From the NCBI GenBank assembly GCA_018466975.1, contig CM031561.1, forward strand, positions 3,472,001-3,536,000: a DNA stretch of 64,000 bases, given 5' to 3'. Every line of letters starts with the position of its first letter. Positions within the stretch are counted from its first letter, which is position 1. The stretch comes from Sparassis latifolia (Eukaryota; Basidiomycota; Agaricomycetes; Polyporales; Sparassidaceae). Below are positions 35,593 through 48,514 of this stretch, piece by piece. Below the pieces are notes generated by a model, which was given only the letters and a program-made list of their open reading frames with translations, had not been told where the DNA came from and ran no database searches. The position numbers and the translations under genes are program-made.

Positions 35593-36495
35593 TTAGGGAC
35601 ATCTTGCTTCAGCAAGACACACCATGCGTTCTCCCACCTCTCCCCCGTACGTATCAATCGTCCGTCGCACCTCTTCAAGAGCCTTCGGAACGCCCTCAGG
35701 CGCTAGAGATGCAAGTATCTCGGAACTCTCTAAACACTTTACAGCCTCATATACACCCAAGTATGGCGCCATATCTGAGTGATTACTCCTACTGAAACAT
35801 TTGACACACTTGGTATCCAGATATCAGCATCGTCACATGCAAATCGGATCTCATTGCATTCGAAGTCACCCGGTAGGGAGTTGCTACATTGAGCGGGATG
35901 ATCTTCATGCATTGACAGTCGTGTGTGGTTGCGCGGTCGAAGTCGGTAATCCAAGGCCGCTGGTCTGTCACGATAATGTGGCGCTCCCTGAGTCACCATG
36001 CCGAACACTACGACCATGAATTGCAATCAAGCCTTTAATAATGCCATATTTGTGGACGTTGGGTTAGCTCAAATTCGTGCGGTACGAGGTGGGACAGGAC
36101 GATACCTGAAGTTAAGGCCCATATAGCTGAAGTATTTTTCCATTAGCTCACCGCGATAGTCTGTGACGAAGCACGCTGATGATCAGTCTTCCAGCTCCTC
36201 CTCGAAGAGACCATAGCACGCAGGGACGACGATGCCCTGCAGCATGCGAAGCTGGTAGTATATCGGACCTTCCTGGCGCAATCTCATTTGCCGAGGACAA
36301 CATTGGAGAGAACGTAGGGAACTCCTCACAAGTCAATGTGGCCACGTAAACTTGTGCGTTACCGCTGTGGCTGTGCCTGGTATTGCCGATTACGAGCCTT
36401 CGGTCCGCACTTGGGTAGTCAGTACGAGTCATTTCAAACATCTCAGGAGGATTGCGAATCGAATACTGGTCGGAGAAGAGCAGAATGGATGCCAT
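35593..36495 (-). pseudogene. small kinase-like gene D, frameshifted
   Basis: ATG at 36493-36495 begins MASILLFSDQYS, parallel to kinase C. The frame is lost after LTCEEFPT near 36320 and reappears as MRLRQEGPIYYQLRMLQ with GLFEEELED, followed by an in-frame TGA near 36187. The exon 2 region shows WITDFDRATTHDCQCMK then another frame change before FECNEIRFACDDADIWIP. The C-terminal exon (MAPYLGVYEAVKCLESSEIL to the stop at 35593-35595) is readable. At least two frameshifts and one stop make this a pseudogene. Confidence 0.75.
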
Positions 36496-36499
36496 GGTG

Positions 36500-38957
36500 T
36501 GGAGGGAAGATGAGATAACGAGAAAATTATGTTTGGTAAACCCGAATCGAACCAATTCAACCACGTGAACGACGCGTCTGTGGCGGAGCACGTGCCGTCT
36601 GAGATGGGCACGGTTCTGGGTTATACAGCAATTTCGCGGCGACATATTTGTCCCGGCAAACAACACCATATGCGGTAGACGGGTGGCGCTGGAAATTCTG
36701 GGCATAGCCTGGTGCAGGCCTCGTAGTCACCGGATGCATCGGAAAGGAGTTGAGGTTGTACTAGAACTTGTATGCCTGAGGGAACTCCTCTTGGCTTCCC
36801 TCGTCTCATTGACGTTCCCTTGCTCTGCGTTCGCTCGGCAAAGACCGTCCATTTTACGGGATCAGCTTTCTTGTGTCCCGGGGTCCTTACCGCGCGCGAC
36901 TCAAGCGAACCATCGTGAAAACGTCGAAACGTTCACGGCGCTTGGCTGCAACGTTGAGCATTGTACTGACAACGTTATACCCTCAGTGTCAACTTGTCGA
37001 CTCACAAGTCCGTCCCGTCAGTCTCCTTACGACTGTCGAAGATTGGTTGGAAAATGAAACCCGATTGACTGGGAGCCTAACCTCCTCCATCCCTCACGCC
37101 ACGTTACGATGTGCCCCAGCACCCTGCCAGGATTGTATGACACCTCAATCTGTGCCCCTCACATGCAATCTTTATTGCGGAGGCCAACTCCCGTGCACGC
37201 CTCTGATACACACTTGCCCCTTCTCCTGCATTTTTGAAGAAATCCCCAGATAAAATGTGCACTGAACGCTTCGACATCCAAATCAGGTCCCCGATTGCCC
37301 ATATCGCCACAGCACACAAGACGGAACCGCGAGGCAGCGCGCTCAAGGGATGTGTTCGTTGCTATTTTCGATGGTTTATAATAGTTTCCCCAACAGAAGG
37401 AAGGATCGGAGAGGAGGCACCCGATCAACCTTCACCACGGCTGTGCGAGTAAACGTTCCTGCCGCTGACCCGCCAACGCTCGCTTCAGCGCCGCCTAATG
37501 TTGACTACCTTGTTGACTACCTTCTACAGTTATCATCGGTTAAACCACTCGGCCCTCCAGAGCTCCATGGTAATAATAGCCATGACTAGCTTGTTCACGT
37601 GAGTACTCAAGCTTGGCAGAGGTATTATTCCTCTCCAGATCAAGAGATCTTGCAGGACAACAAGTCAGCATGCAGCTGCCGCAAATCCAGCAAGCAGTGG
37701 CCGTGTATTGTTGGCTTTCGCGCTTCCCGGGGTGGTAGCCGCAGAACCTGGAAGTCGCAGATGACCGCGTGGTATGCACCTTGAAAAACACCAGATACAA
37801 CATCAGCCTTCGGACGCGTTCAAAAGAGTGGTCGCCGCCGTCGTATTGCATGAGTAAAAACTCCTGCCGTGCTTCAACAACGGATAGCCTCATGAGCTGC
37901 GGACGTGAAAGACCTGACAGCTGGATAGCCTTGCTAATCACAATGCGCTCTAATGATTCCTACCGGTACTCCGTAAGGTGACGAAACACAGAACAATTAC
38001 GGTAGATCCCGCATCTCGAATCTGCACCAACATCGGAAATAAATGTGTTCGTGTCCAACTTACGAGTATCGTATTCAGTAAGGCCATTCGAATGCTCCAC
38101 ATTTGTCTACTCGCCGATCGAGTCAGCTCGGTCTGTTCAGATCACCTCACCTATGTAGGATGTCCCGCTCGACACCGCCGCCCCGTAGCGTTGTTTATGG
38201 TGTACGGATTGAGCGCGTTGTGGCTACTCGTGTCGGCCCTCTTCCGTATCGGATAGGTTTCAATAGCTGAAATTCGGAGTATTTGGGTCCGAATGGACGG
38301 CCGTCAGCGCAGGTGAAGGCTAGTTCACTGCGTGAACTCGAGTACGGTGAAACAGAAGGAGTTGCATACTGTTGTGCAGCGGGATTTAACCAGTCTGAAG
38401 TGATAGCCAGTTGTCTACCATGTGAAGAAAAAGGTTCGACAAGTGCCGGCGAACCTGCGAAATGAGATCAGCATTCAGTTCCCTTGGACAATATACCAGA
38501 CCGTCCGTACCAGGCCATACGACTCCGGAGAAGTCGCTACCTTTCGCCGCCTTGAGCCAGACGTCGGGCGCTGTTGCATCGTATCCTTCCTCAGACAGTT
38601 ATGCAACAGCAGGGTCAATCATCGTAGCTGAGACGCGGATCAGCGATTGAAAAAGTATGCGAGAACGACCGATTGCCTACGCACCATAATGCTGGTTGTG
38701 AGCATGGAGATAATGGAGCCTCGGTAGAGGGAAGTGTTATGTCGTAGATAACGGGCGCTTCCCACTCAGAATATACGCGCGTGTTTTGTCTGCGAACGGC
38801 TATCTAGTTTTTAACGCGGGGGGCTTATCGGTAGGTCCCCAATTTAGTTCGGAGCTTGTAATGTGATAGTGGGCACACCCAAACATTTCAGTCGGAGTTG
38901 TAACCAGAGTGTAGTGAAGCGCACTTCAGTATTCGGCTACAGGCATCCTCTAGCACC
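36500..38957. other. long stretch without a supported gene
   Basis: About 2.4 kb with only short overlapping ORFs. The minus ORF at 37540-37941 and plus ORFs at 36873-37253 and 37978-38256 show no motif and no convincing splice chain. No repeat, tRNA or inverted repeat was seen by eye. Confidence 0.45.
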
Positions 38958-40832
38958 ATGGCGGGTTCGCAAACGGTTTTCCTATCTGGCGAAGCACAAT
39001 GGGAAGCAGCCCGTGCGGCTTCCATGGATCGTATCTTGCTCGCAGTCCAAGAATCTGGATGGACCCTTGGCGAGTTTCTCAAAATTCTATTCACCGTGCC
39101 GCAGACTCAGAAGGAGAAGGGAAATCCTCCACGGCACGCTCAGATGGTGTCAGTTTTTCTTCAAGGTCGCTTGGCTATCAAGGCACAAGATATTGTGGAG
39201 CTCATGTATTCGAGCCGCTACAGTGCTCCCTCTCTGTGCGCAAGTCAGCTAACCGAGAGGCATCTGCCGTCAGGCGCCCCGATCCGAAGGTCATGGTTAA
39301 CTGGTGCCTTCGAGAGTGGGCTATCTCGAAGGCTGAGGCTGTCGTAAACAAGGAAGCTGAGGAGCTAGCCTTGAGGTCTACCGGTTTCCATTTAGATGAC
39401 AAGACCGCTACATGGGATTTTATACTTAATTTCTCAATGGAATCCGTGCTTTCCACTCTTCATCTTAAGAGTCCTACACTTCTACGCCTTTTAAAAGCTG
39501 CTGCTGTCCCTGTCAAATCCAGTATGCGAGCTTCTGGTTTATCAGCCGTCCCCTTCCCACATCTCCGACTCCCAATACATCTAACTACCCAATGCCATCC
39601 GAACCACATGAGACGGTCTACAATCTGTCAGAACACTTCTCCAATCCTCCTCCATCTGGGTCAGGGCACAACCGGCATGACCCATTGGTGGTACGTGACA
39701 TAATTGATCTGCAGTGCGTAAATTCATCGGTGTCATTCAGATAATTGCTGTTGCATGCATGTTGCTCCTGAGTGCTCGAAATTCACATGTGACCATGTTT
39801 CAGAAGATGGTAGGGGTGTGGCTGTTCGCACATACTGCACCGCACGGTATATATTCTGTCCTGGGGCGTGTCGGGTTATCAGTATCATATACAACAGTCT
39901 TGAAGTTACTCGGGGCCCTCTCAGACTCAGCGAAAAACTCAACACGGCGCAGCGCTCAGTCTCGTGCATTTTTACTGATATACGACAACATCAATCGGAT
40001 GGCGCGGGCATGGGATCCCGACTTAGGTCAGAAGGACAAAATACACAATGGGACAGCTGCAACGTATGTGGAACTGGCCGACTGTGATGTGGAAAAGGCT
40101 TTTGATGTGGGGTGTCTGCGGCAAGCACAACAGGAAGAGCGTAGGAAGAAGTTGAGCCTGGACGTGCTCTACAAGCGAATTGATTGGGAGAAACTGAACC
40201 TCTGTGTGACAACTCACATTCTTCGTATCCTTGTTCAGCATGTTGATGGCCTCGCGAAGCATCGAGACTTCGTTCAGCTTCGCTTCTGCACTACTCTCGC
40301 AATTCATCGCATGCGTGCAGGCCGCCAGACGTCACTACATCCACTGGCGACCTCTGATTACAACGAAGGGAACACGGCCGAAAATGCCAAGGTGCTCGAT
40401 GATCTGATTTTGAATCAGCTCAAGATGGGCAAGGATGATGTGACGAAGTATATGGTAATTGTCGGTGGGGATCAATCAACTGTGGAGAAGTTGCGCACCT
40501 TGAAACGGCTTGTCGCAAGCTGTCCGCATGGGTACCCGCAATATGGATGGGTACTCCCACTTATCCAGCTCTGGCATATGGGCTGGGCAGATTTGGAACG
40601 CGTTCTCAGCACACATTGGGGCAAATCCACTGGAGATGACTTATCGTCATTGCGTGCGGCCAACGTGCTACTGGGTCGCAAGGTCAAGGACCAGAAACGG
40701 CCCGATTATTATCCGGCATTGCACTTGGTCTTCGATAACTTGGATGCCGAGGTCCTGGACTGTTGGCGTATGAGCTTGGACTTGTGCAATATGAGGTTGT
40801 CGCTACACAGCACAATTACAGAGTCCACTTGA
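38958..40832 (+). pseudogene. DUF6589-like protein gene, frameshifted
   Basis: ATG at 38958 begins MAGSQTVFLSGEAQWEAARA. The frame is lost near 39230, where one missing base separates ELMYSSRYSAPS from VRKSANREASAVRRPDPKVM. The region from 39714 has FLLIYDNINRMARAWDPDLG and KIHNGTAATYVELADCDVEK, with DYNEGNTAENAKVLDDLIL and VIVGGDQSTVEKLRTLKRL, a pattern I associate with DUF6589 proteins of basidiomycetes (from memory). A second missing base near 40768 separates EVLDCW from YELGLVQYEVVATQHNYRVH in another frame. The function of the family is unknown. It converges on the RecQ-like gene. Confidence 0.65.
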
Positions 40833-40970
40833 AAACGTCGTCTTCTGATTGCTCCTCCACATGTTGTGCCGAGGTTTGTCTGGCTTCGCCCGCAAATCTG
40901 CTTGTACAGATGATCTATAGTCTCGGTCATTCAAAACCGACTATCGGGCAAGCTTCCTTCCACATACTGC

Positions 40971-42211
40971 TTAGCAGCATCCAAATCTGTCTTCTTCACG
41001 CATACCGATAGCTTCTCCATGGGAATTGGCTTCGCGTGCAGGGCGACCCGCAAACTGTACCAGCGACGCAGCTGCTTTCGGACTGGGAAACATGACCACA
41101 CTGCGAAGGCCGGGAATATTCAACCCGACTTCACAGACTGCTGTTGTCACGAATATCCCAGTCTCTCGCTCTGCTCCAACTTGATACAGAGCTTTGAGAC
41201 CATCGGCCTTGCAGTCTGAGCAGTTCATGGAGTGAAGGTGACGTATGACTGTGAAGCCGAGCTTTTGGAGAGGGGCGGGAAGGAGAGATCGGAGATAAGT
41301 CACGACACGATGCCCCATTTCGATTGTAGGACAATATACGAGACGTTTTGTGAGATCTGATGCATTTTCCATGGACACAGGAACAAGCCAATCGAGATCG
41401 CGAAACTCGTAGCCAGAATAAGGGAACCGGATGTCGCGGAAAATGTAGTCGATATTATGGCGCTCACAATCTCGTCTGTCCATATAATAATTATCTTCGC
41501 GGAACCCGAGGGAGTGCAGGATTTGTTTCTCCTGATGCCCAGGCTCCACACTTGCTGAGAGAGCTACAAAGACGGTATGCTCGGGTGCACGAGCACGCAG
41601 AGTCCAGATTTCTTCAAATGCCTTACGAAAATTGGCTCCCCATTGGTCCACCAAATGGGCCTCGTCAATGACGGCTGTGCCCCACCGGGCACGAAAACTT
41701 GGGGTCCGAATCATTGTGTTAAACTCTGGGGAGTTCAGTGTCTCCGGAGCGAGCGCAATAACTTGGTACAAGCCTGCCGTTGCGTCCTTCCAAAGACTGC
41801 GACCTTCCTGCAGCGCCAGATGCAGTGTGTCGGCATTGATGACAACTGCCCGAATGTCCTTTGCTTTAAGACCTTTGACCTTATCCAGAATTTAATGAGA
41901 TTACACTGATATGGACAAACGACGACCCAAACATACAAGATCATCCTCGAGAAAATTAGTTGGCTCAACCACCACAGTGATCATCTCCTTGACAATCAAC
42001 ACCGGGATAAATATCAGGGCCGACTTGCCATCTCCAGTAGCAGTGATACAGAAGACATCCTGCCCGTCAAGAATGCACGCGAGTCGTGAAGTTGAAAGTC
42101 GCGAGGTTCGTAGTGTAGCAATGGCCGTAGGAGATCCTTGAGTTTGGCGAGACCTTCGTTGGACGTCCAGCGAAGCCGCGAGTAGCCAGATGGTGTCGGA
42201 TTAGAGGACAT
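40971..42211 (-). pseudogene. RecQ-like ATP-dependent DNA helicase, frameshifted
   Basis: The reading from 42211 includes LLRPLLHYEPRDFQL, then after a one-base frame change near 42077, GQDVFCITATGDGKSALIFI, the Walker A motif of a RecQ-type helicase. Downstream come IRAVVINADTLHLALQEGR, VIDEAHLVDQWG (DEAH box), VFVALSASVEPG and, in the second RecA domain, RLVYCPTIEMGHRVVTYLRS, GIFVTTAVCEVGLNIPGLRS and LVQFAGRPAREA. The frame changes again near 41005 before TDLDAAKQYVEG. At least two indels make this a pseudogene unless the sequence is wrong. Lone RecQ-like genes of this kind are often repetitive or subtelomeric in fungi. Confidence 0.75.
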
Positions 42212-42390
42212 TCCAGACTTAATTTAGACAGAATAAATACATTGTCCAAACGAGGGGAGAAGAGCGACTGTCGCCAAGGATAGTCGGGGCGTACTACTCA
42301 GGCAGACGCGACGCGACGCGTCAACTCACAAATTTGCGTGTGTTTGTATTTACACGTGATGTCTTCAGCGTCAAGCGGAGTTGAATAATC

Positions 42391-42501
42391 CGACCTACCG
42401 ATAAGGGCAGCCTTATGGATAGCAGACGCCAGACACGGATATCCTGAGGCACGAAGGTTGAAGCAGAGTGTCAGTCTGCCTTTGGGAGACTAGCTACCTG
42501 C
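42391..42501 (+). repeat. 111-bp direct repeat, copy 1
   Basis: It matches 53183-53293 over its whole length with scattered substitutions and small gaps. Shared blocks include CAGACACGGATATCC, GCAGAGTGTC and GGGAGACTAG. It lies between the RecQ-like relic and the POL1 relic. Confidence 0.75.
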
Positions 42502-43130
42502 TAAGTTTTATGAATTTGTCTGCGATAACACATTGGTCCTGCCCCTCGAGACTCTGTGTCTGTCCCTACAACCCAGCATGCATTACAGAACCTTTGTGTC
42601 AGTCGATCGACTTCGGAAGATCGACTTTGGTCCTGATTCTAGTTTTCTGAGCGTTATGCAGCGTTATGCTCACCCTGCACGGACTGCTGCAGCCACTGGA
42701 CATGTCTTTAATTCCATCTGCTGCTCCTGCGGTGATCAATCCATCCGCTGAGTCTTCCAAGAGGCAGTCTCTTCCACCCCAAAGTGTCCAACGATCTCGC
42801 CTGTCCTCATCGCCAACCTCCTCCTCCTCTGAAGCACAATGCGGACTATAACATACCAGGCCTTCGTGCACATCCAATGAGACCTGCTGGCCCATTTGAT
42901 GGACCCAGGCTTTTCGACAACCCGCCGGTCGCACACGCATGAGTGAGGACCGTGTCCTCCTACGGTTGTGCTTCATTAGAGTGAGTATTTGACTGCGCGT
43001 TTGCAAAAAGCCGAACCTGTACTCATGGCTTTTATTTTCTCAGGTTTCCATCTCAGTTTCCATGCCACAACAATCGTCCGTGACGCAGTGATTCATGCCG
43101 CCATCACTCCTCATACTCGTCTCATCACAT
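42502..43130. other. no supported gene
   Basis: This lies upstream of the recognisable part of the POL1 relic. It may contain a decayed POL1 N terminus, but I could not identify conserved residues. Confidence 0.4.
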
Positions 43131-43139
43131 TGCTGATAG

Positions 43140-46010
43140 AAGTGCCGCGGGGAAGGGCAAAGTCGACGGGAAAGCGAAAGCGAAGGCGAAGGCGAAGCCA
43201 CTGGACCCAGCAGTAATACCGAGCGTCAGTACTTATAGACCCATAGTCTCTGCAGCGCAGGAGACTGACTTCATGGCTTTAATTTTAGGCGACATGGATT
43301 CCTTTCTCGCCCAAGCCGGTGGGAGTTTGCGCAAGCGCAAAACACGGCCGGAACCTGTATATGATAAGCCGAGAACATCACCCCCTCGCGCTACTGGCGA
43401 TCACAGGGACAGCCATCCAGATTATTTTGACGCCTCATCTGACAGAATTAACGACGATGGTGTCGGACCGTCAAGCGATGACCAGTTTCTCAGCCCAAAG
43501 GAGAAGACGAGGAAGGAGGCCATTGATATGACGCCCGCTACCAAGAGGCTTGAACGGATGAACGTCCATAGCGGAACGGACGAAGGCGACACGTTCATTT
43601 GAAGGCCTGGACATGGACGTGTTCATGGACGTCGACGACAAAGACATCAATGGCGACATGTCACTCAAACCGAAGCCGGAAGACTTGAGTGTACGCAAAA
43701 AATGCTTAAGTCTATTGACCGAAAGCTCAATGCGCAGGACAAGAAAGTCAAAGAGGACGACACCCCATCGTGGCCCTCTGTCTATGACTCTCTCAGCGTG
43801 ATGACCGATGACGCGCTGGGCCCACTCTCCACTTCTACATCTACATCTCGAGTACATCTGTCCTCGAGGAAGATGGTTCTCTGCGATTCATCTGACTTGA
43901 TTATCTCGAACATGAAGGGCATCCCTACTTCGTGGGAAAGACCCGAGACAAGGTCTTGAAGGCCTGGTTATCATGTTGCGTCACTGTCGAAAACCTGCAG
44001 CGTAATCTATTCGTCCTATCCTGAGCGCAGCGCATCGAGGAAGACGAGGCGAGGAACACCTACGAGACCGACGTGGTGCCCGAGATGAAACACGTATATG
44101 AGGACTTCGATTGTGTTCACAGGAACGCTGGTATCAAGCGCTGGAGAGCAAAGTTCATCAAGAGGAAGTATGTGTTCGGAGAGGAGGACGTACCGAAAGG
44201 AGAGGCACAATGAATGAAAGTTGTGCATGGCTTCGACGGTACGTCATCCCTCTTTTTGTCGCAATAAGGTATACTCTGAAGTCGCCGCAGAACCACAACT
44301 CTAGAGTAACGTGTCTAGCCCGAACTTTTCACGCATCTTCGGTACCAACACAAGTGCCTCCGAACTGCTGGTGTTGAAGCACAGAAAAATGGGTCCATGC
44401 TAGCTGCAAATCAAGAAGCCTCACCTGGAACACAAGGGAGTGCGTGCATCCAATTCCCTTCTTTGATGCTTAACGCTGACGTGTAGACATGCAGATATCG
44501 TGGTGCAAAGTCGAAGCAACGGTGTCGGACCCGAAAGACATCAATGCATTCTCTGATACGGACGTCCAAGCTCCCAAGGAAACACCGCCATTAACCGTGA
44601 TGAGTCTCAGCCTCAACACCATTGTCAATCACAAGGAGAACGACCGCGAGATTGTGTGCCACGGCAAGGATCTGGTCGAACTGTGCGTTCACGGATCTGT
44701 CAGCACATTCATACTAAAAAGTATCCTGTATGTAGTGCAAATTGACGATCCTACGCCTCCAGAGGCTCTTCCGTGTTCTGTACATACGTTTGTTCCACCT
44801 TTGACCGCTTCCCGCCAAACTTCGAAGTACGCGCTGGACGCAATGGCAAAGGAGTCATTTCTCCCATGAAGAACGAGTGGATGCTGCTGAACAGGTTGCT
44901 TGGTTCGTATTCTCTGGCTCTCAGACATCTCCCGACTGAAATATTCGCACTCCTAGTGACAATTCACAAAGCAGACCCTGATGTCATTGTTGGGCATGAG
45001 TTCCCTGGGGTCGCTCTGGACGTCTTTCTCCACCGTATGAAAGAATTGCAAGCAGACCATTGGTCACGAATCGGCCGGTTCAGGCGATCGAGATGGCCGA
45101 ATATCGGTAGGCAAGGGAGCAACCTGCGATTCATCAATGGGAGGTTGGTCTGCGATCTTGCTAGTGATGGTGCGAAGGTGCACAGAGCGTCCACGCATTG
45201 AAAAACTACAACACTCACGGATATACTATTAGGGCATGATCTCGTCCACAACGTGGTCGCTCACCGAAATGTGCAAGACTCATCTCAAGAGTGAGAGGCA
45301 GGATATTGACCCCGATGATACTGCCAGCTACTTCGACAGCGGCGTCAGTTCGCCGGACAGGCTTCTTACTTTCGTCCGGCATTGTGAACTAGATGCTTAC
45401 TACCAGATGGTGCTGGCGGCCAAGGTCCAGATGCTTCGTTTGACGAGGCAACTGACGAATTTGGCTGGAAACTCATGGTCAGTTATTTTCGCTATTTTGC
45501 ATGATTCCAGACTGACCGGCTCTGGTAGGAACAAGACGCTCAACGGTGGACGTGCTGAGAGAAACGAGTACATCTTGTTGCACGAATTCCATCGCTTGAA
45601 GTACATCTGTCCTGACAAGTCGTACGGCAAGAAGGCTGCCACTGCTGAGAAGATCGAGGCACAGGATAATAATGCAGAAGGAGGCAAAGCGACCAAAGGC
45701 AAGCGGGATAAGTCTTCGAACCCAAGCGTGGATTGTGGGACAAGTTCATACTCGTCATGGACTTCAACTCGCTATATCCGAGTATCATCCAGGAGTACAA
45801 CATCGACTTCATGATTGTTGACAGGATAGAGGATGGAGTGGACGTATAGTTGGGGAAACTGTAATATGCTGATGAATGAACTGATCAGGAGGGTGAAGAA
45901 AAAATCCCAGAACCGCCGAGTCCTGAGGTTGCCCAGGGTGGTCTTCGCCGTCTCATTGCTACTCTTGTCAACAGGCGTAGGCAGGTCAAAAGTCTAATGA
46001 AAGACCGCAG
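43140..46010 (+). pseudogene. POL1: DNA polymerase alpha catalytic subunit (POL1), decayed and truncated by the gap
   Basis: Pol alpha extends RNA primers at replication start. Readable pieces in order: a Lys-Ala-rich linker with SVSTYRPIVSAAQETDFM and LILGDMDSFLAQ (43.2 kb), PSVYDSLSV (43.8 kb), NTYETDVVPEMKHVYEDFD and KRKYVFGEEDVPKGE (44.1 kb), DPDVIVGHEFPGVALDVFL in the exonuclease-like domain (45.0 kb), RNEYILLHEFHRLKYICPDK (45.6 kb), and the polymerase signature [16 protein letters not shown] (45.77 kb). PPSPEVAQ and LIATLVNRRRQVKSLMKD follow just before the Ns. TGA at 43893 and 44211 replace expected Trp codons, and several single-base frame changes occur (near 43600, 43700 and elsewhere). 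An essential gene could not work in this state, so an intact copy should exist elsewhere. Confidence 0.82.
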
Positions 46011-46110
46011 NNNNNNNNNNNNNNNNNNNNNNNNNNNNNNNNNNNNNNNNNNNNNNNNNNNNNNNNNNNNNNNNNNNNNNNNNNNNNNNNNNNNNNNNNN
46101 NNNNNNNNNN
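46011..46110. other. assembly gap (100 N)
   Basis: Exactly 100 undetermined bases, the usual placeholder for a gap of unknown size. POL1 enters from the left and RPT6 from the right, and both are cut here. Confidence 0.99.
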
Positions 46111-46880
<770 letters not shown>

Positions 46881-46986
46881 AATGGCAAAACAAGATGGCG
46901 AATACGTGAAGAGAGGGCAGTACTAGTGTGCTCGAAGGTCTACTACGCGTCCTTGCGTTACTGTGACATCTTTGTAATGTCACAGG

Positions 46987-47507
46987 TCAGGCCCATCCCG
47001 CGAATCTTCGAGTTTGACAGCCTTCTAGTCGAACCCCGTCTCCCAACTTAGGCTGAACGTAGTAGCTCGTCATTAATAGGAACGTAAGTAAGTATGGGAA
47101 TAGTTTGGGTAGCCCGAAGGCCATGGCCAATTCGCGGATTAAGCCGCCGAGGCCACGGCGAGGTGGGTGCTTGGATTTTTCATGGTGATCATACGCACGT
47201 TTGTTGATGTGCAAGGAAATACCGTGCCCAATCCATTATAGGGAGCTACATTTACGCCGGCGGGGTCTCCGATCATAGGTTCTGCTACCGGGCTCATGAC
47301 GAGATTGCACCCCGTTGCTTGCAATTTTACAACCGCTGAGCAGAGAGTAACACCCGAAACCGTCCTGAATATGTGACCTGGATAAATGCAGGATTTCAGC
47401 GACTCACACTGTATCGTAAGCACACCAAATTGATCAACAAAATTTGCATCTGAGCTGAGAACTGAAGTGAGACTCAGTTGAAGAATTGGATTTACGGGCA
47501 TCCACAA
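46987..47507 (-). other. possible hypothetical gene (weak)
   Basis: The minus-strand reading from 47507 begins MWMPVNPILQLSLTSVLSSD and includes CESLKSCIYPGHIF and GDPAGVNVAPYNGLGTVF. A possible splice near 47200 leads to a frame with RGLGGLIRELAMAFGLPKL. The texture is moderately protein-like but I recognise no family. A further short coding-like stretch (SDLLLAQRLDVTLSDCDNFL) lies upstream near 47640. Confidence 0.25.
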
Positions 47508-47699
47508 ATTCGGGCCTCAAATGGATCAGAAATTGATACCTGGATCAAGACATCTGGGGATGAAGCCTTCGCAGCTGTCAGAAATTTAATATGGATGGAA
47601 GGAAATTGTCACAGTCTGATAGCGTGACATCCAGCCTTTGGGCGAGCAGCAAATCCGAGATGGTCTCAAGTGTATACGAAGTCGCAGCTCCAGACATGT

Positions 47700-48514
47700 G
47701 GGTTCCTGGGTTTTCGCTACGTCCGTTGATAGTCGCGGCATGCCTGGTGTGCTCATAGCAAGTGGCCTAGCGAAAATCGCTCCGCTGGCGTACTGATGGG
47801 TCCAATCCTTTATTTCCGGAGAAGCTGATCGCCTCTGACTTTGCATCCTTATCTGATTTTCTCACATCTGTTCTTTCACTCACTGCTAGATGAGTTCCCG
47901 TCTGACCGATAACCTTTTCGTCTTTCACCCATCTGCACCTCCGGAATCAGCCGTACTCGTGGGGACCACATTGTCACCGGATTTCGTTTCAACTGGTGAT
48001 ACGACAACATTCGGGGTTTCGCGATTACGGTAGAGACGCCTTTGAACCTACATTTGGTGCTGATCAGCCTTGCACGTAAAAGACGTCATCCAAGCCTATG
48101 GAACCACCCCTGCCTCACTCCTCACCAATATTCAGCCGCGTGTTCCTGCCCTGTGATAGCCGTTTCTCCCCAGAGTGGTTTCCCATGCAGATGGACTAGA
48201 CCCTCGGTATTCGAGACTCGGGCGGCAGGGGCGTTCTCGTCAACTAAAGCTACGAGGCAAATCATCACATGCGGGTACAAATCTGGTCTCGAGCTCAATC
48301 TCCCGGTGGATGCGGCACGCAGGTAGTCAAATCAACATACACTCCTTACAAGACGCTACTCCACCACTGCCGCACCGGCGTCTCGATATCGCACATCTGA
48401 ATGCACGCAGCACTTCCTTTCAGGCTCCACCGTCGATCTCGAATATGGGTCATGGACTCATGTGAAGGGCAGGGCATCAACTTTGACAGCCTTGGCACTG
48501 CAGGCAAGAAAGAC
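47700..48514. other. no supported gene
   Basis: Only short overlapping ORFs occur on both strands, none with a motif. This is the 3' flank of the small conserved gene at 48515. Confidence 0.45.

Noticed and set aside
36873..38650. Several plus-strand ORFs of 60-126 codons between the kinase array and the DUF6589-like gene
   Set aside because: There are no motifs, no consistent splice chain and no biased composition; I could not support any as a gene.
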